Origin: Mycolicibacterium crocinum
Lineage (GTDB): Bacteria > Actinomycetota > Actinomycetes > Mycobacteriales > Mycobacteriaceae
DNA length: 64,000 nt
Assembly (NCBI RefSeq): GCF_022370635.2
Contig: NZ_CP092362.2
Coordinates: forward strand, 62,001 to 126,000
Direction of reading: 5' to 3'
A program made the position numbers and the translations under genes. Numbering within the stretch: the stretch's first letter is position 1; every line of letters begins with the position of its first letter. Below the pieces are notes generated by a model. It was not told the origin of the DNA. It did not search any database and saw only the letters and a program-made list of their open reading frames with translations. Shown one piece after another: positions 6,956-14,799 of the stretch.

Positions 6956-8389
6956 GTGGCGAGCTACCAAGACTTGCTCGACGCGATAGCGCGCGTCGGC
7001 ACGGTCACCGGTGACAGCCGGGCGTGGCTGACCGGGCTGTCGGATGCGGACCTCGCCACGATCACCAGTCCCGTCAGCATCGTCGCGCCGAGCGCAATCG
7101 ACAACGTAGTGGCCAAGATTCGGGCCCAGCATGGGTCGGTCTTCGACCCGGCAGCCGCCGCTCAGAGTCAAACACCGGGGGAGGGCCAGGCAGCGGAAGC
7201 AATTCGGACCGCAGAAACATCTCTGGCACATCAGAATTCGACAAGTGCGCAACTCGACCTGCAGGTGATCACCGCGGTGCTCAACGCACATGCGACCCAT
7301 GCTGCGGGCCGCGATGCGCTCGACGGACTGCAGAGAGACATCGAGGCCGCCGTCGCAACCCGCACCGATCTCGACACCCCGACGGGGGCCCGGGCATTCC
7401 AGCGCTACCTGATCGACAAGCTCCGCGACATCAAGACCGTTGTCGAGACCGCAGGCCTCGATGCCACGTCCAAGGCCGCGCTGGCGGCGGCGCTGGCCTC
7501 GCTGTACGTGGGGGCGACCCCGGAGACCGCCTCGGAACCCGATCGAAAGTCGGCCGAGCCGAAGGCAACTCAGTCCTCGCCACCGGAGCAGTCCGTACCG
7601 TCGGAGCCCCTCGCTATGCCAGCCGACCTCGGCCCCGACCCGTTCGCCGACGCTCTGCTGCCCGACGACTTCGCCGCCCCGCCGGGTGATCCGGCGCCCC
7701 CCGCCCAGCCGCTGCCCGCGCCGATGATCCCGCCGATGACGGGGATTCCCGCCATGGGCGGCGGGTCCGCCGGCGGTGTGCCGGCCGGGGCCGCGCCGGT
7801 GCCGGCCTCGCTCGACACCCCCACACCGTCGCGGTTACCGAGCGGCGACAACTCGGATCTGCTCGACGAACCGTTGCCGGACGAGCAGTCCGACGCGGTG
7901 CTGCCCGAGCCCGACGACGAGGGAGACACCGCAGCCGGGGAGCCCGACGCGCCGCCGGCCGACGAACCGACGGTTGTGAATCTGCCGGACGGTGAGACCG
8001 TGACCGCACCAACCCCGCAGTTGGCCGCCGCGATCACCGCCGCCGTGGGCGGGACTCCGATCGCCGAGGCCTTCCGTCAGCAGGGCATCACGATTCCCCC
8101 GCCGGGCACGGCTGTATCGCAGCCCGTCGACGCCGCGCGGGTGCTGCCCGGCGACATCGGGATACTCACCGACCGGCATGCGCTGGCGCTGGGCAACGGC
8201 AAGGCAGTGTTCAACAATCAGATCCAACCCATTGCCAGCGTCAGCGGCCCCAGCTTCCTAGGCTGGGAGCATCCGCCGGAACCAGGTGACGAGACGAAGA
8301 CACAAGGATCTGCTCACAAAGAGCAGGCCGACCAACCGGCTCCGACCCGGCCGGCGGTGACAGCCGGCCCGCCGGCGATAGGAGAGTGA
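6956..8389 (+). CDS. Large DUF4226-type protein with Pro-rich linker (Rv0026-like)
   Basis: The start is placed at GTG 6956 (VASYQDLLDAIARVG), giving 477 residues; an upstream TTG at 6905 is less likely. Residues about 1-190 form the helical DUF4226-like domain. A long disordered region rich in Pro, Ala and Asp follows. The C-terminal domain (VNLPDGETVTAPTPQLAAAI, ending in ARVLPGDIGILTDRHALALG) recalls the P-G-D-I/L strand and His of NlpC/P60 folds but lacks a catalytic Cys. The layout (helical head, Pro/Ala linker, C-terminal domain) resembles ESX-1 substrates such as EspK. It matches Rv0026 in position and approximate size, and ends one base before the next ATG. Confidence 0.75.
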   Translation: MASYQDLLDAIARVGTVTGDSRAWLTGLSDADLATITSPVSIVAPSAIDNVVAKIRAQHGSVFDPAAAAQSQTPGEGQAAEAIRTAETSLAHQNSTSAQLDLQVITAVLNAHATHAAGRDALDGLQRDIEAAVATRTDLDTPTGARAFQRYLIDKLRDIKTVVETAGLDATSKAALAAALASLYVGATPETASEPDRKSAEPKATQSSPPEQSVPSEPLAMPADLGPDPFADALLPDDFAAPPGDPAPPAQPLPAPMIPPMTGIPAMGGGSAGGVPAGAAPVPASLDTPTPSRLPSGDNSDLLDEPLPDEQSDAVLPEPDDEGDTAAGEPDAPPADEPTVVNLPDGETVTAPTPQLAAAITAAVGGTPIAEAFRQQGITIPPPGTAVSQPVDAARVLPGDIGILTDRHALALGNGKAVFNNQIQPIASVSGPSFLGWEHPPEPGDETKTQGSAHKEQADQPAPTRPAVTAGPPAIGE

Positions 8390-8390
8390 C

Positions 8391-8708
8391 ATGGCAGAGC
8401 GCATCCACGTGGTGCCCGACGAACTGCGCCGCGCGGCCCGTGACCACCAGGACACCGCCGAGCAGCTCAGCACTGTGCCGTCTCGGCACGCCGACATTTT
8501 GGCCAGCCTCGATTCGCTCGGGCCGATCTTCGGCGAGTTGCGCGATGCCGGACGAGAACTCCTGGACCAGCGCCGGCTCTGTTATGAGCAGCAGGCCGCG
8601 GCGCATGCCGAACTCGCCACCAACCTGCACCACGCCGCTGATGTCTGGGAACAGCAGGACACTGCTGCCGCCGCGGAGCTCGGCCGCGTCGCCGAGGACG
8701 GTCCATGA
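8391..8708 (+). CDS. Small helical ESX-associated protein, EspC/DUF2580-like (Rv0027-like)
   Basis: This is a protein of 105 residues. It has the helical hairpin pattern of ESX-1 secretion-associated small proteins (HVVPDELRRAARDHQDTAEQL, later ELLDQRRLCYEQQAAAHAEL and AADVWEQQD). No YxxxD/E secretion tail is evident at the very end, where the sequence is ELGRVAEDGP. The size equals Rv0027 (105 residues). It overlaps the next gene by ATGA, so the two are translationally coupled and are likely a protein pair. Confidence 0.75.
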   Translation: MAERIHVVPDELRRAARDHQDTAEQLSTVPSRHADILASLDSLGPIFGELRDAGRELLDQRRLCYEQQAAAHAELATNLHHAADVWEQQDTAAAAELGRVAEDGP

Positions 8709-9010
8709 GCGAACCCGATCCTGAGTTCGACGCGACCCACCCCAGCGGGCACATCCTGTTCCGGTCCTGCCGGGGCGGATATCTGCACAGCGTGGCGTTG
8801 GCCGAGCCGGCAATGGACGCCGATGCACAGACGTTGGCGCGCGCGATCCTGCTGACTGCCGACGTGTCGTACCTGAAGGCCTTGATGCAGGTGCGCGCGG
8901 AGATCATCGCAGCAGGCCATACCCCGTCGGATGACGTTGCGGGCCGCCGCGATCTCGAACTGGCCACCGAGGCACTGGCGCAGCATCGGCTGCGGCCGCA
9001 CGAAACCTGA
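8705..9010 (+). CDS. EspH/DUF2694-like small protein (Rv0028-like)
   Basis: This is a protein of 101 residues, the size of Rv0028. The segment SGHILFRSCRGGYLHSVALAE followed by DAQTLARAILLTADVSYLKAL has the beta-hairpin-then-helix pattern of the DUF2694 family, which includes the ESX-1 protein EspH. EspH works as a cytosolic chaperone for ESX substrates; here the natural client would be the product of the immediately upstream gene, with which it overlaps by four bases. The assignment to the EspH fold rests on pattern similarity and is moderately sure. It is the last gene of the XRE-led operon. Confidence 0.65.
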   Translation: MSEPDPEFDATHPSGHILFRSCRGGYLHSVALAEPAMDADAQTLARAILLTADVSYLKALMQVRAEIIAAGHTPSDDVAGRRDLELATEALAQHRLRPHET

Positions 9011-9015
9011 CGCGG

Positions 9016-9141
9016 CTAGCGGTCGCCGTCGGCCGGGATAACCTCCGGCGGCGCAACGGGATTCGGGCCGAACAGCTCGCGCGCACGCTGCAGCAGGGCC
9101 CGCACCTCGTCGAGTTGCTGTTGCAGCAGCGAGTCACCCAT
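9016..9141 (-). CDS. Possible 41-residue small protein
   Basis: A short frame from ATG 9139-9141 to TAG 9016-9018 encodes MGDSLLQQQLDEVRALLQRA, then RELFGPNPVAPPEVIPADGDR. The first 24 residues form an amphipathic helix and the tail is Pro-rich, so the composition is protein-like. It fills the 168-bp gap between the Rv0028-like gene and the lipE-like gene exactly, without overlapping either. No function is known. Confidence 0.4.
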   Translation of the reverse strand: MGDSLLQQQLDEVRALLQRARELFGPNPVAPPEVIPADGDR

Positions 9142-9178
9142 GTTCGGTACGTTATCCGCCCTCACCTGCGGGCACAAT

Positions 9179-10432
9179 TCACCCGCCGGTACGCGGAATC
9201 TCGGCGTTGATGCGGTCCAGCACCTCGGTGTAGCGGCCCGCCTCGCGGTGCTGCCCGGGCTTGCCGCTGCTGATCAGCCCGACCGACAGCCGCCGCTGCG
9301 GATCTGCCCAGACCGCGATGTTCGTCAGACCGGTGTGACCGAAAGCGCCAGGCGCGTTACGCCCGAACGGCCCGAATCGAGTGGACCCCAGCATGTACCC
9401 GGTGCCCCAGCGAATCGGCGCCAGTCCGGTCGCGATGTCCGGTCGTAGCCGCCGCGCCTCTGCCGTCGCCGCACGCAAGGTCTCCGGTCGCATGACCCGG
9501 ACACCGTCGAGTTCGCCGCCGCGGCAGAGTATTTCGGCGAAGCGGGACAGTTCGTCGGCGTTGGAGACGGTGCTGGACGACGGGATGACCCCGGTGAGGA
9601 AGAGCGGCGTGTTGGAGAACGGGATGATCTGTTGTGGCGTGCCACCGACCGCGGTGCGAAACGCTTTTGCGAGCGGCGCCGGCAGCGGCTTACCCGTCAC
9701 GTGGCTCGGCGCGACCAGCGGGACATCCTCTTCGGCCACGCCGTAATTGGTCCACCGGAAACCCAGCGGATCCAGGATCTCCTCGGCGAGGATGTCGCGG
9801 ATGTTGCGGCCGGTGGCCGCGGACACGATCTCACGGACCAACGGTCCCCAGGTGAGACCGTGATAGATGTGCATCAATCCGGGTCGGTGGATGGGCTTGA
9901 GCTCGCCGAGTTTCTCGCGCGCGTAATCACTTTCGTTCATCCGCTTGAGATCTGGGCGCGGGCCGGTGGCGAAGGGCACACCGGCGCTATGGGTGATCAC
10001 GTGGCGGATGGTGGTGCGATCCTTGCCGTGGCTGGTGTAGTTCGGCAGGTAATCACAGACCCGGTCGTCGAGGGAAAATTCACCGCGCTCGACGAGCATG
10101 TGCACAACCGTCGTGCTGATCGCCTTGGCCGCGGAATACACACAGAACGGGGTCTCGACGCTCACCGGCACCTTGTCGGCGCCGGGTGGGTCGGCGGGAC
10201 CGTTGCCCCAGCCGTGGCCGATCGCGCGATTGAGCACCACTCTTCCGTTGTGCCGCAGGCACAGCTGAATGGCGGGGTGCATGCCCGCCGCGTACCAGTG
10301 CCGCACCGAGTGCCAGATCCGGTCGGCGGTCGCTGCAGAGATCTCGGAGTGGTCCTCGGCGCCGATGTCGGTGACGGCGTCGAAGTCGGTCGGAAGGCGG
10401 ATCCGTCCCTCGCGGGCGGGGGAGTAGCTCAC
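9179..10432 (-). CDS. lipE: Beta-lactamase-fold serine hydrolase, LipE-like
   Basis: This 417-residue serine hydrolase of the class C beta-lactamase/esterase family has the S-x-x-K motif SAAK in CVYSAAKAISTTVVHML (about 100-115), the second-motif Tyr in IYHGLTWGPL, and GAFGHTGLTN in place of KTG. M. tuberculosis LipE (Rv3775, 415 residues) has the same length and architecture. Members hydrolyse short- to medium-chain esters; LipE has been linked to steroid catabolism in some mycobacteria. No signal peptide is present, so it is cytosolic. It overlaps the nitrobindin gene by ATGA, which places both on one transcript. Confidence 0.8.
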   Translation of the reverse strand: MSYSPAREGRIRLPTDFDAVTDIGAEDHSEISAATADRIWHSVRHWYAAGMHPAIQLCLRHNGRVVLNRAIGHGWGNGPADPPGADKVPVSVETPFCVYSAAKAISTTVVHMLVERGEFSLDDRVCDYLPNYTSHGKDRTTIRHVITHSAGVPFATGPRPDLKRMNESDYAREKLGELKPIHRPGLMHIYHGLTWGPLVREIVSAATGRNIRDILAEEILDPLGFRWTNYGVAEEDVPLVAPSHVTGKPLPAPLAKAFRTAVGGTPQQIIPFSNTPLFLTGVIPSSSTVSNADELSRFAEILCRGGELDGVRVMRPETLRAATAEARRLRPDIATGLAPIRWGTGYMLGSTRFGPFGRNAPGAFGHTGLTNIAVWADPQRRLSVGLISSGKPGQHREAGRYTEVLDRINAEIPRTGG

Positions 10433-10914
10433 CCCTGCTGCCTGCGCAGGGTCGCGGCCAGATGGTGGGTGAGCGGAACGCCGACGGCGGCCATCCGCAC
10501 GCTGTAGGTCAGCTCGTCCCCCGCGATCCGGAAGGATCGACTCAGGGCGGTAATGCTTTTCGCCGATGCGGTCAGTCCGATCGACGTCGAGTCGACGTCG
10601 AAGGTCAGGCCGTTGTCGTCGGCCGTCAGGGTGCCCTCATCGATCTCGGTGACGCCGGTGGGGTGCGCGACCACCAACTCGATCCGCCCGGGTGACGGCA
10701 CCCGCAGGTAGCCGGTCTCGGCGTGCAGGGGACGGCCGTCGTCGACAGCGCGGGTTCGTTGTGCGTAGGTCAGGAAGGGCTTGCCGACATGCCCGATCGC
10801 GATCTCCTCGCGGTAGCCGAAAGTCTCGATGGTCGGATACTCGCCGGTGCCGTCTCCGGTCCAGGTGCCCAGTAGGGGTGCCAGGACCGCGACGTCGGGA
10901 TGAAGTTCGGGCAC
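10429..10914 (-). CDS. Nitrobindin (heme-binding, peroxynitrite isomerase family)
   Basis: This protein of 161 residues has the nitrobindin signature G-x-W-x-G-x-G as GTWTGDGTGEYPTI (about 14-27) and the conserved HVGKPFLTYAQRTRA and GYLRVPSPGRIELVVAHPTG segments seen in M. tuberculosis Rv2717c. The fold is a ten-stranded beta barrel with a His-bound ferric heme that converts peroxynitrite to nitrate. The axial His is probably in the C-terminal LTHHLAATLRRQQ. It overlaps lipE downstream by four bases. Confidence 0.85.
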   Translation of the reverse strand: MPELHPDVAVLAPLLGTWTGDGTGEYPTIETFGYREEIAIGHVGKPFLTYAQRTRAVDDGRPLHAETGYLRVPSPGRIELVVAHPTGVTEIDEGTLTADDNGLTFDVDSTSIGLTASAKSITALSRSFRIAGDELTYSVRMAAVGVPLTHHLAATLRRQQG

Positions 10915-10939
10915 GATGCCCAGCGTACGGCTCGCGGAT

Positions 10940-11347
10940 TTACATCGGGCCGACGAGTTCGACCCAATTGCCGTCCGGATCGGCGACGAACATCCAGCCC
11001 ATTCCGGGGACCGCCGTGAACTCGGCGAGTTCCTGTGCGATCTCGTATCCCGCCGCCTTCACCTGCTCGGCGGCTTTCGTGGTGTTGGCCACGACCACGG
11101 TGTAGTAGCGGATGCCGGCCGCGGCGGGCCCGCCGCCCGGCGTCGCGGGTGCGGCCGGCGGCTCGTCGAGGGTGATCAGCTTGAGCACGTTGTCACCGAG
11201 GGCATAGCGCTTCATGGTGCCGCCGGGGAAGTCCAGATCGCCGGTGAAGGGCAGGCCGAGGAAGTTCTCGTAGAACTCGACCATCGGACCGAGGTTGGTG
11301 GTGACCAAACCGACTTCGATGTTCTTGGCGAGCAGATCGATGGCCAT
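10940..11347 (-). CDS. VOC (glyoxalase/bleomycin-resistance) superfamily protein 1
   Basis: This is a protein of 135 residues. The paired beta-alpha-beta-beta-beta repeats of the vicinal oxygen chelate fold are visible (VGLVTTNLGPMVEFYENFLGL and IRYYTVVVANTTKAAEQVKAAG), and it ends FVADPDGNWVELVGPM, the classic C-terminal metal-site strand. The specific reaction is unknown. The next gene on the same strand encodes a protein of equal length with nearly the same sequence, so this is one half of a tandem duplication. Confidence 0.85.
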   Translation of the reverse strand: MAIDLLAKNIEVGLVTTNLGPMVEFYENFLGLPFTGDLDFPGGTMKRYALGDNVLKLITLDEPPAAPATPGGGPAAAGIRYYTVVVANTTKAAEQVKAAGYEIAQELAEFTAVPGMGWMFVADPDGNWVELVGPM

Positions 11348-11393
11348 GGTGTTCCTCCGCGGTTTCAGGTGACGTCGGAAGAATAAACGGTCC

Positions 11394-11801
11394 TCACATC
11401 GGGCCGGCGAGTTCCACCCAGTTGCCGTCGGGGTCGGCCACGAAAAACCATCCGATGCCGGGCAGGGCGGTGAATTCCGTGAGCGGCTCGACGATCTCGT
11501 ATCCGGCAGCGCTGACCTGCTCGGCCGCCTCGGTCACGTTCTTGACCACCAGCGAGATATAGCGAACGCCGGTCTGCGCCCGCCCGCCGCCGGGCGTCAA
11601 CGTCGCGGGTGGCGCCTCGTCGTAGGTCACCAGCTTGAGGGTGTTGTCGCCGATCAGGTAGCGCTTCATGGTGCCGCCGGGGAAGTCGAGGTCGAGTTGG
11701 AACGGCAGCCCGAGGAACGTCTCGTAGAACTCGACCATCGGCGCCAGATTGGTGGTCACCAGACCGATTTCGACGCTGGGGGCGAGCAGCTCGACGGCCA
11801 T
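11394..11801 (-). CDS. VOC superfamily protein 2, paralogue of its neighbour
   Basis: The start is ATG 11799-11801, giving 135 residues, the length of the neighbouring VOC protein; the longer frame upstream belongs to another reading of the methyltransferase gene. It shares FLGLPF, DLDFPGGTMKRY, GDN-LKL and FVADPDGNWVEL with VOC protein 1. The start codon overlaps the methyltransferase stop by one base (TGATG), so the methyltransferase and both VOC genes form one leftward operon. Substrate unknown. Confidence 0.85.
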   Translation of the reverse strand: MAVELLAPSVEIGLVTTNLAPMVEFYETFLGLPFQLDLDFPGGTMKRYLIGDNTLKLVTYDEAPPATLTPGGGRAQTGVRYISLVVKNVTEAAEQVSAAGYEIVEPLTEFTALPGIGWFFVADPDGNWVELAGPM

Positions 11802-12436
11802 CAGGGCTTGGTCCCGATCGTGATCAGGTCGAACACGGCCTTGGTCCACAGCGGCCGGTGCACCCGGTGCTGGTCGCTGATCGTGAAGCCGGCATCGGTG
11901 AACAGCGCGCGCATCTCCTGAGCCGACGGGTTGTGTGCGGCACTGGTGGGCGAGTTCGTCAACTGCCCCAGCAGCGGAAGCTGGGGTGGGCTGATCGTCG
12001 CGACCGCGGCCAGACCGCCGGGCCGCAGCACCCGGTGGAACTCCTTCATCGCCGCCGGCTGGTCGAAGAAGTGGAACGCTGACGTCGACACGACGGCGTC
12101 GAGCGCCCCGTCGTCGAAGGGCAGCTGTTCGGCCGGACCCTTGCGCCACTGCACTTGCGGGGCCCGCGCCCGGGCCTGTTTGAGCATGCCGTCGGACATG
12201 TCCACCCCGTAGACCTCGTCGGGGTGCAGCTCGTCTGCTATTCGGGCAGCGAGAATGCCTGTGCCGCAAGCGATATCAGCGATGCGGCGGGCGCCGTGGG
12301 CGCGCAGCTCGTCGATCACCTCGTCTTGCGCAGGCCGGTACACCCACTGCTGCAGACCAGGGTGGTCATAGAGCGGCGCGGCGACGGACCAGAACCGTGT
12401 CACCAGGTCGTTGAGATTGCGACCGTGTGTCGCCAT
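11801..12436 (-). CDS. Class I SAM-dependent methyltransferase
   Basis: This is a protein of 211 residues of the UbiE/type-11 class. Motif I is IADIACGTGILAARIA (about 49-64), the acidic loop VYGVDMSDGML binds the SAM ribose, and LDAVVSTSAFHFFDQP plus EFHRVLRPGGLAAV are post-motifs. The acceptor is unknown. It is first in the operon with the two VOC genes; this linkage is seen but its biochemical meaning is not. A 60-bp gap separates it from the STAS gene, which also points left. Confidence 0.8.
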   Translation of the reverse strand: MATHGRNLNDLVTRFWSVAAPLYDHPGLQQWVYRPAQDEVIDELRAHGARRIADIACGTGILAARIADELHPDEVYGVDMSDGMLKQARARAPQVQWRKGPAEQLPFDDGALDAVVSTSAFHFFDQPAAMKEFHRVLRPGGLAAVATISPPQLPLLGQLTNSPTSAAHNPSAQEMRALFTDAGFTISDQHRVHRPLWTKAVFDLITIGTKP

Positions 12437-12496
12437 GGCTGCCCGCCTTCGCTAGAACCGAACCGATAGCGGCCAGTCTAGGAAAGGAGGCTGGGA

Positions 12497-12928
12497 CTAC
12501 TTCGCGAGCTTCAGATGGGTGTGGGGACCGCGGGCGAGTGCGGCCACCGCCGAGACGATGTTTCCCGCCGTGGTCAGCAGCCCTTCCGAATCGCAGACCC
12601 GCAGCACGCGGGCGACCTCGGGCCCGGGAACCAGCACCCAGTCGATCCCGCGTCGCGAGCACCGCACGTTGATGGTGTGCAGCGCCGAGAACCCATCGGT
12701 TCCGAAGAAGGTGAGTCGCGACAGGTCGATGACGAGCTGCTGGTATCCGGTGACGTTGTGCTCGACATAGCCGAGCATGTCACCGGAGTTGGAGGCATCG
12801 ACCTCGCCGACAGCGGCGATGAGCAGGGTGGTCGCGCTGAGTTCTCTGGCCCGGAACTCTCCACGATCGGTATGGTCGCGGCCCGGGCGGGTGACAGCCA
12901 AGGGTGCCGCGGTGGTGGCTAAAGACAT
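12497..12928 (-). CDS. STAS-domain anti-sigma factor antagonist-like protein
   Basis: The start is ATG 12926-12928 with GGAGG eight bases upstream, giving 143 residues. The STAS fold is clear: LLIAAVGEVDASNSGDMLGYVE, LVIDLSRLTFFGTDGFSALHT and the C-terminal VARVLRVCDSEGLLTTA. At the site where SpoIIAA-type antagonists carry the phosphorylated Ser, this protein has Thr-Asp in FFGTDGF. Such proteins bind anti-sigma kinases and free stress sigma factors; no sigma or anti-sigma gene adjoins it here. Low-affinity partners cannot be guessed. Confidence 0.8.
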   Translation of the reverse strand: MSLATTAAPLAVTRPGRDHTDRGEFRARELSATTLLIAAVGEVDASNSGDMLGYVEHNVTGYQQLVIDLSRLTFFGTDGFSALHTINVRCSRRGIDWVLVPGPEVARVLRVCDSEGLLTTAGNIVSAVAALARGPHTHLKLAK

Positions 12929-13405
12929 GGCGCCTCCATCATTGGTACTCCGCAGTGCCGAATGTGCCGAGCCGAAGCTCTCCATCTCGAAGCTTCGCTG
13001 CGAGAGTTCTGGGGCCCTCGCGCTCTGGCGTCTTCGGGCGGCTGTGAACTCAACCTGGAGGGAAATGTACTACGGAATCCGTGGGCTGGCTACAAATTGT
13101 TTTGTACGCCTATATCAGCACTTCAACGCGGATCCAGGTGTCCCGAAAATGGGACACAGCCATGCAGATGTGGCAAATATTGACGCCTGTCGCAAACGAA
13201 TCCGTTGGTCGATCAGCGCAAAGCGTTCGGACACTTTGCCGGTTATGTCTCAGGCACTGGTCATGCGCAGGTCGGAAAGGTCCGTCAGGCCCGTGACGAC
13301 GGAATCCGTGGGAGCCTGAGATCGGTGATCGCGTCGGCAAAGCGCCGCTCGGCGCCGTCGGACGCTGTCGCGCGCGGGTGGCACAGTATCTTCGGTGGCA
13401 GAACT
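12929..13405. promoter_or_regulatory. 477-bp divergent intergenic region with two inverted repeats
   Basis: No gene is seen between the STAS and rhomboid starts. TACAAATTGTTTTGTA (13091-13106) has perfect 6-bp arms. GTGTCCCGAAAATGGGACAC (13138-13157) has perfect 7-bp arms. GAATCCGTGGG occurs twice (about 13075 and 13302) and a variant GAATCCGTTGG once (about 13199). These look like regulator sites for one or both divergent genes, but no specific factor is assigned. Confidence 0.5.
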
Positions 13406-14269
13406 ATGAGCATCCCTCACACACCGCAAACTCCAGCGGGCACACCGACCTGTTACCGCCATCCCGACCGCCCGACCTACGTGCAGTGCACGCGCTGCGG
13501 CCGGCCGGTCTGCCCGGAGTGCATGCGCAGCGCCGCGGTCGGTCATCAATGCGTCGATTGTGTGTCGGCCGGCGCGCAGACCGTGCGCCCGGCGCGCACC
13601 GGGGCCGGCGGCATCCGCCGCTCGGGCCAGCCGCTGGTCACCTATGCGTTGATCGCGGTCAACGTCGTGATGTTCGTGCTGCAGATGACCTCGAAGGACC
13701 TGCAGCGCCAGCTCGTGCTGTGGGCCCCCGGTGTCGCGGGCGGCGAGTATTCCCGCCTGCTTACCTCGGCGTTCATGCACTACGGCGCGATGCACCTGCT
13801 GTTCAACATGTGGGCGCTGTACGTGATCGGGCCTCCGCTCGAGGCGTGGCTGGGCCGGCTACGGTTCGGCGCGCTGTACGGGCTCAGCGCTCTGGGTGGC
13901 TCAGTGCTGGTGTATCTGCTCGCCCCGATCGGAGCGGCCACCGCGGGAGCATCGGGCGCGGTGTTCGGCTTGTTCGGTGCGACGTTCGTGGTCGCCAAAC
14001 GGCTCAACCTCGACGTGCGCTGGGTGGTCCTGCTCATCGCGATCAACCTGGTGCTGACATTCACCGTTCCGTCGATCAGCTGGCAGGGGCACGTCGGCGG
14101 CCTGATCACCGGGGCGTTGATCGCCGCCGTGTACACCTACGCCCCGCGGGAGCGCAGAAACCTCGTACAGGGTGGGGTCTCCGCAGCGGTGCTCGTGGTG
14201 TTCGCCGCGCTGATCTATTGGCGCAGCGCGGAGTTGATCGCTCAGTACGGTGCGTTGATCACCGGCTGA
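13406..14269 (+). CDS. Rhomboid-family intramembrane serine protease with N-terminal zinc finger
   Basis: This protein of 287 residues starts at ATG 13406. The N-terminus carries a B-box-like Zn finger (CYRHPDRPTYVQCTRCGRP, CPECM, HQCVDC). Six or seven membrane segments follow. The rhomboid catalytic Ser lies in TAGASGAVFGLFG and the catalytic His in SWQGHVGGLITG; HLLFNMWALYVIGPPLE is the conserved H-x-x-x-N region. It resembles mycobacterial Rv0110. Rhomboids cleave membrane-protein substrates within the bilayer. It converges with the secreted-protein gene, one base away. Confidence 0.9.
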   Translation: MSIPHTPQTPAGTPTCYRHPDRPTYVQCTRCGRPVCPECMRSAAVGHQCVDCVSAGAQTVRPARTGAGGIRRSGQPLVTYALIAVNVVMFVLQMTSKDLQRQLVLWAPGVAGGEYSRLLTSAFMHYGAMHLLFNMWALYVIGPPLEAWLGRLRFGALYGLSALGGSVLVYLLAPIGAATAGASGAVFGLFGATFVVAKRLNLDVRWVVLLIAINLVLTFTVPSISWQGHVGGLITGALIAAVYTYAPRERRNLVQGGVSAAVLVVFAALIYWRSAELIAQYGALITG

Positions 14270-14270
14270 C

Positions 14271-14723
14271 CTAGAGCCGGGTCAGCCAGAAAGGATAGGT
14301 GAAGGTGCCGCCCGGGGCGCCGTCACAGCCGACGTCGAACGACGACTCCATGGTTCCCGACAGCGTCTTGGCGTCCCAGGTGAAGACGTCGTGGGTGGGG
14401 ATGACGGGGCCGTAATAGATGTCGCCGCAGCGCAATCCGTCGGGATTGTCGACGGTCATCGTGTACTGCCCGTTGTTCAGCGTTGCGATGCCGTACCAGG
14501 GATAGGCCTTGGCGATCGGCATGGGGTTCGCCGAGACGCGGACACAGGTCGGCGAGAACGTGATCTCTCCCGGGCACGGATTAGCGGCCCACGCCCAGGT
14601 ATGGAAGTCGCGCCGGTCCGGGATAATGAAGTTGTAATTGCCGGGCCACAGTTCCGCCGAGGCGGGCGGAGCCAACGTCACCGCCGCCGCCGTGAGCGCA
14701 ATGCCTATCGCCAACGTCCGCAT
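14271..14723 (-). CDS. Secreted protein of unknown function
   Basis: This is a protein of 150 residues from ATG 14721-14723, with GGGAG seven bases upstream. A Sec signal peptide is clear: MRTLAIGIALTAAAVTLAPP followed by ASA at residues 21-23. The mature part begins ELWPGNYNF and has four Cys (NPCPGE, PTCVR, RCGD, GCDG) that could form two disulfides, plus a beta-rich pattern. It resembles the small Cys-containing exported proteins common in mycobacteria, but no named family is recognised. Confidence 0.7.
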   Translation of the reverse strand: MRTLAIGIALTAAAVTLAPPASAELWPGNYNFIIPDRRDFHTWAWAANPCPGEITFSPTCVRVSANPMPIAKAYPWYGIATLNNGQYTMTVDNPDGLRCGDIYYGPVIPTHDVFTWDAKTLSGTMESSFDVGCDGAPGGTFTYPFWLTRL

Positions 14724-14799
14724 CGCCGGAGCTCCCTTCGTCGCTTCGCTGTAGAAATCTATGCCGTGCGGCGTCGCCACTCCAGCGGATTCTGCAATG

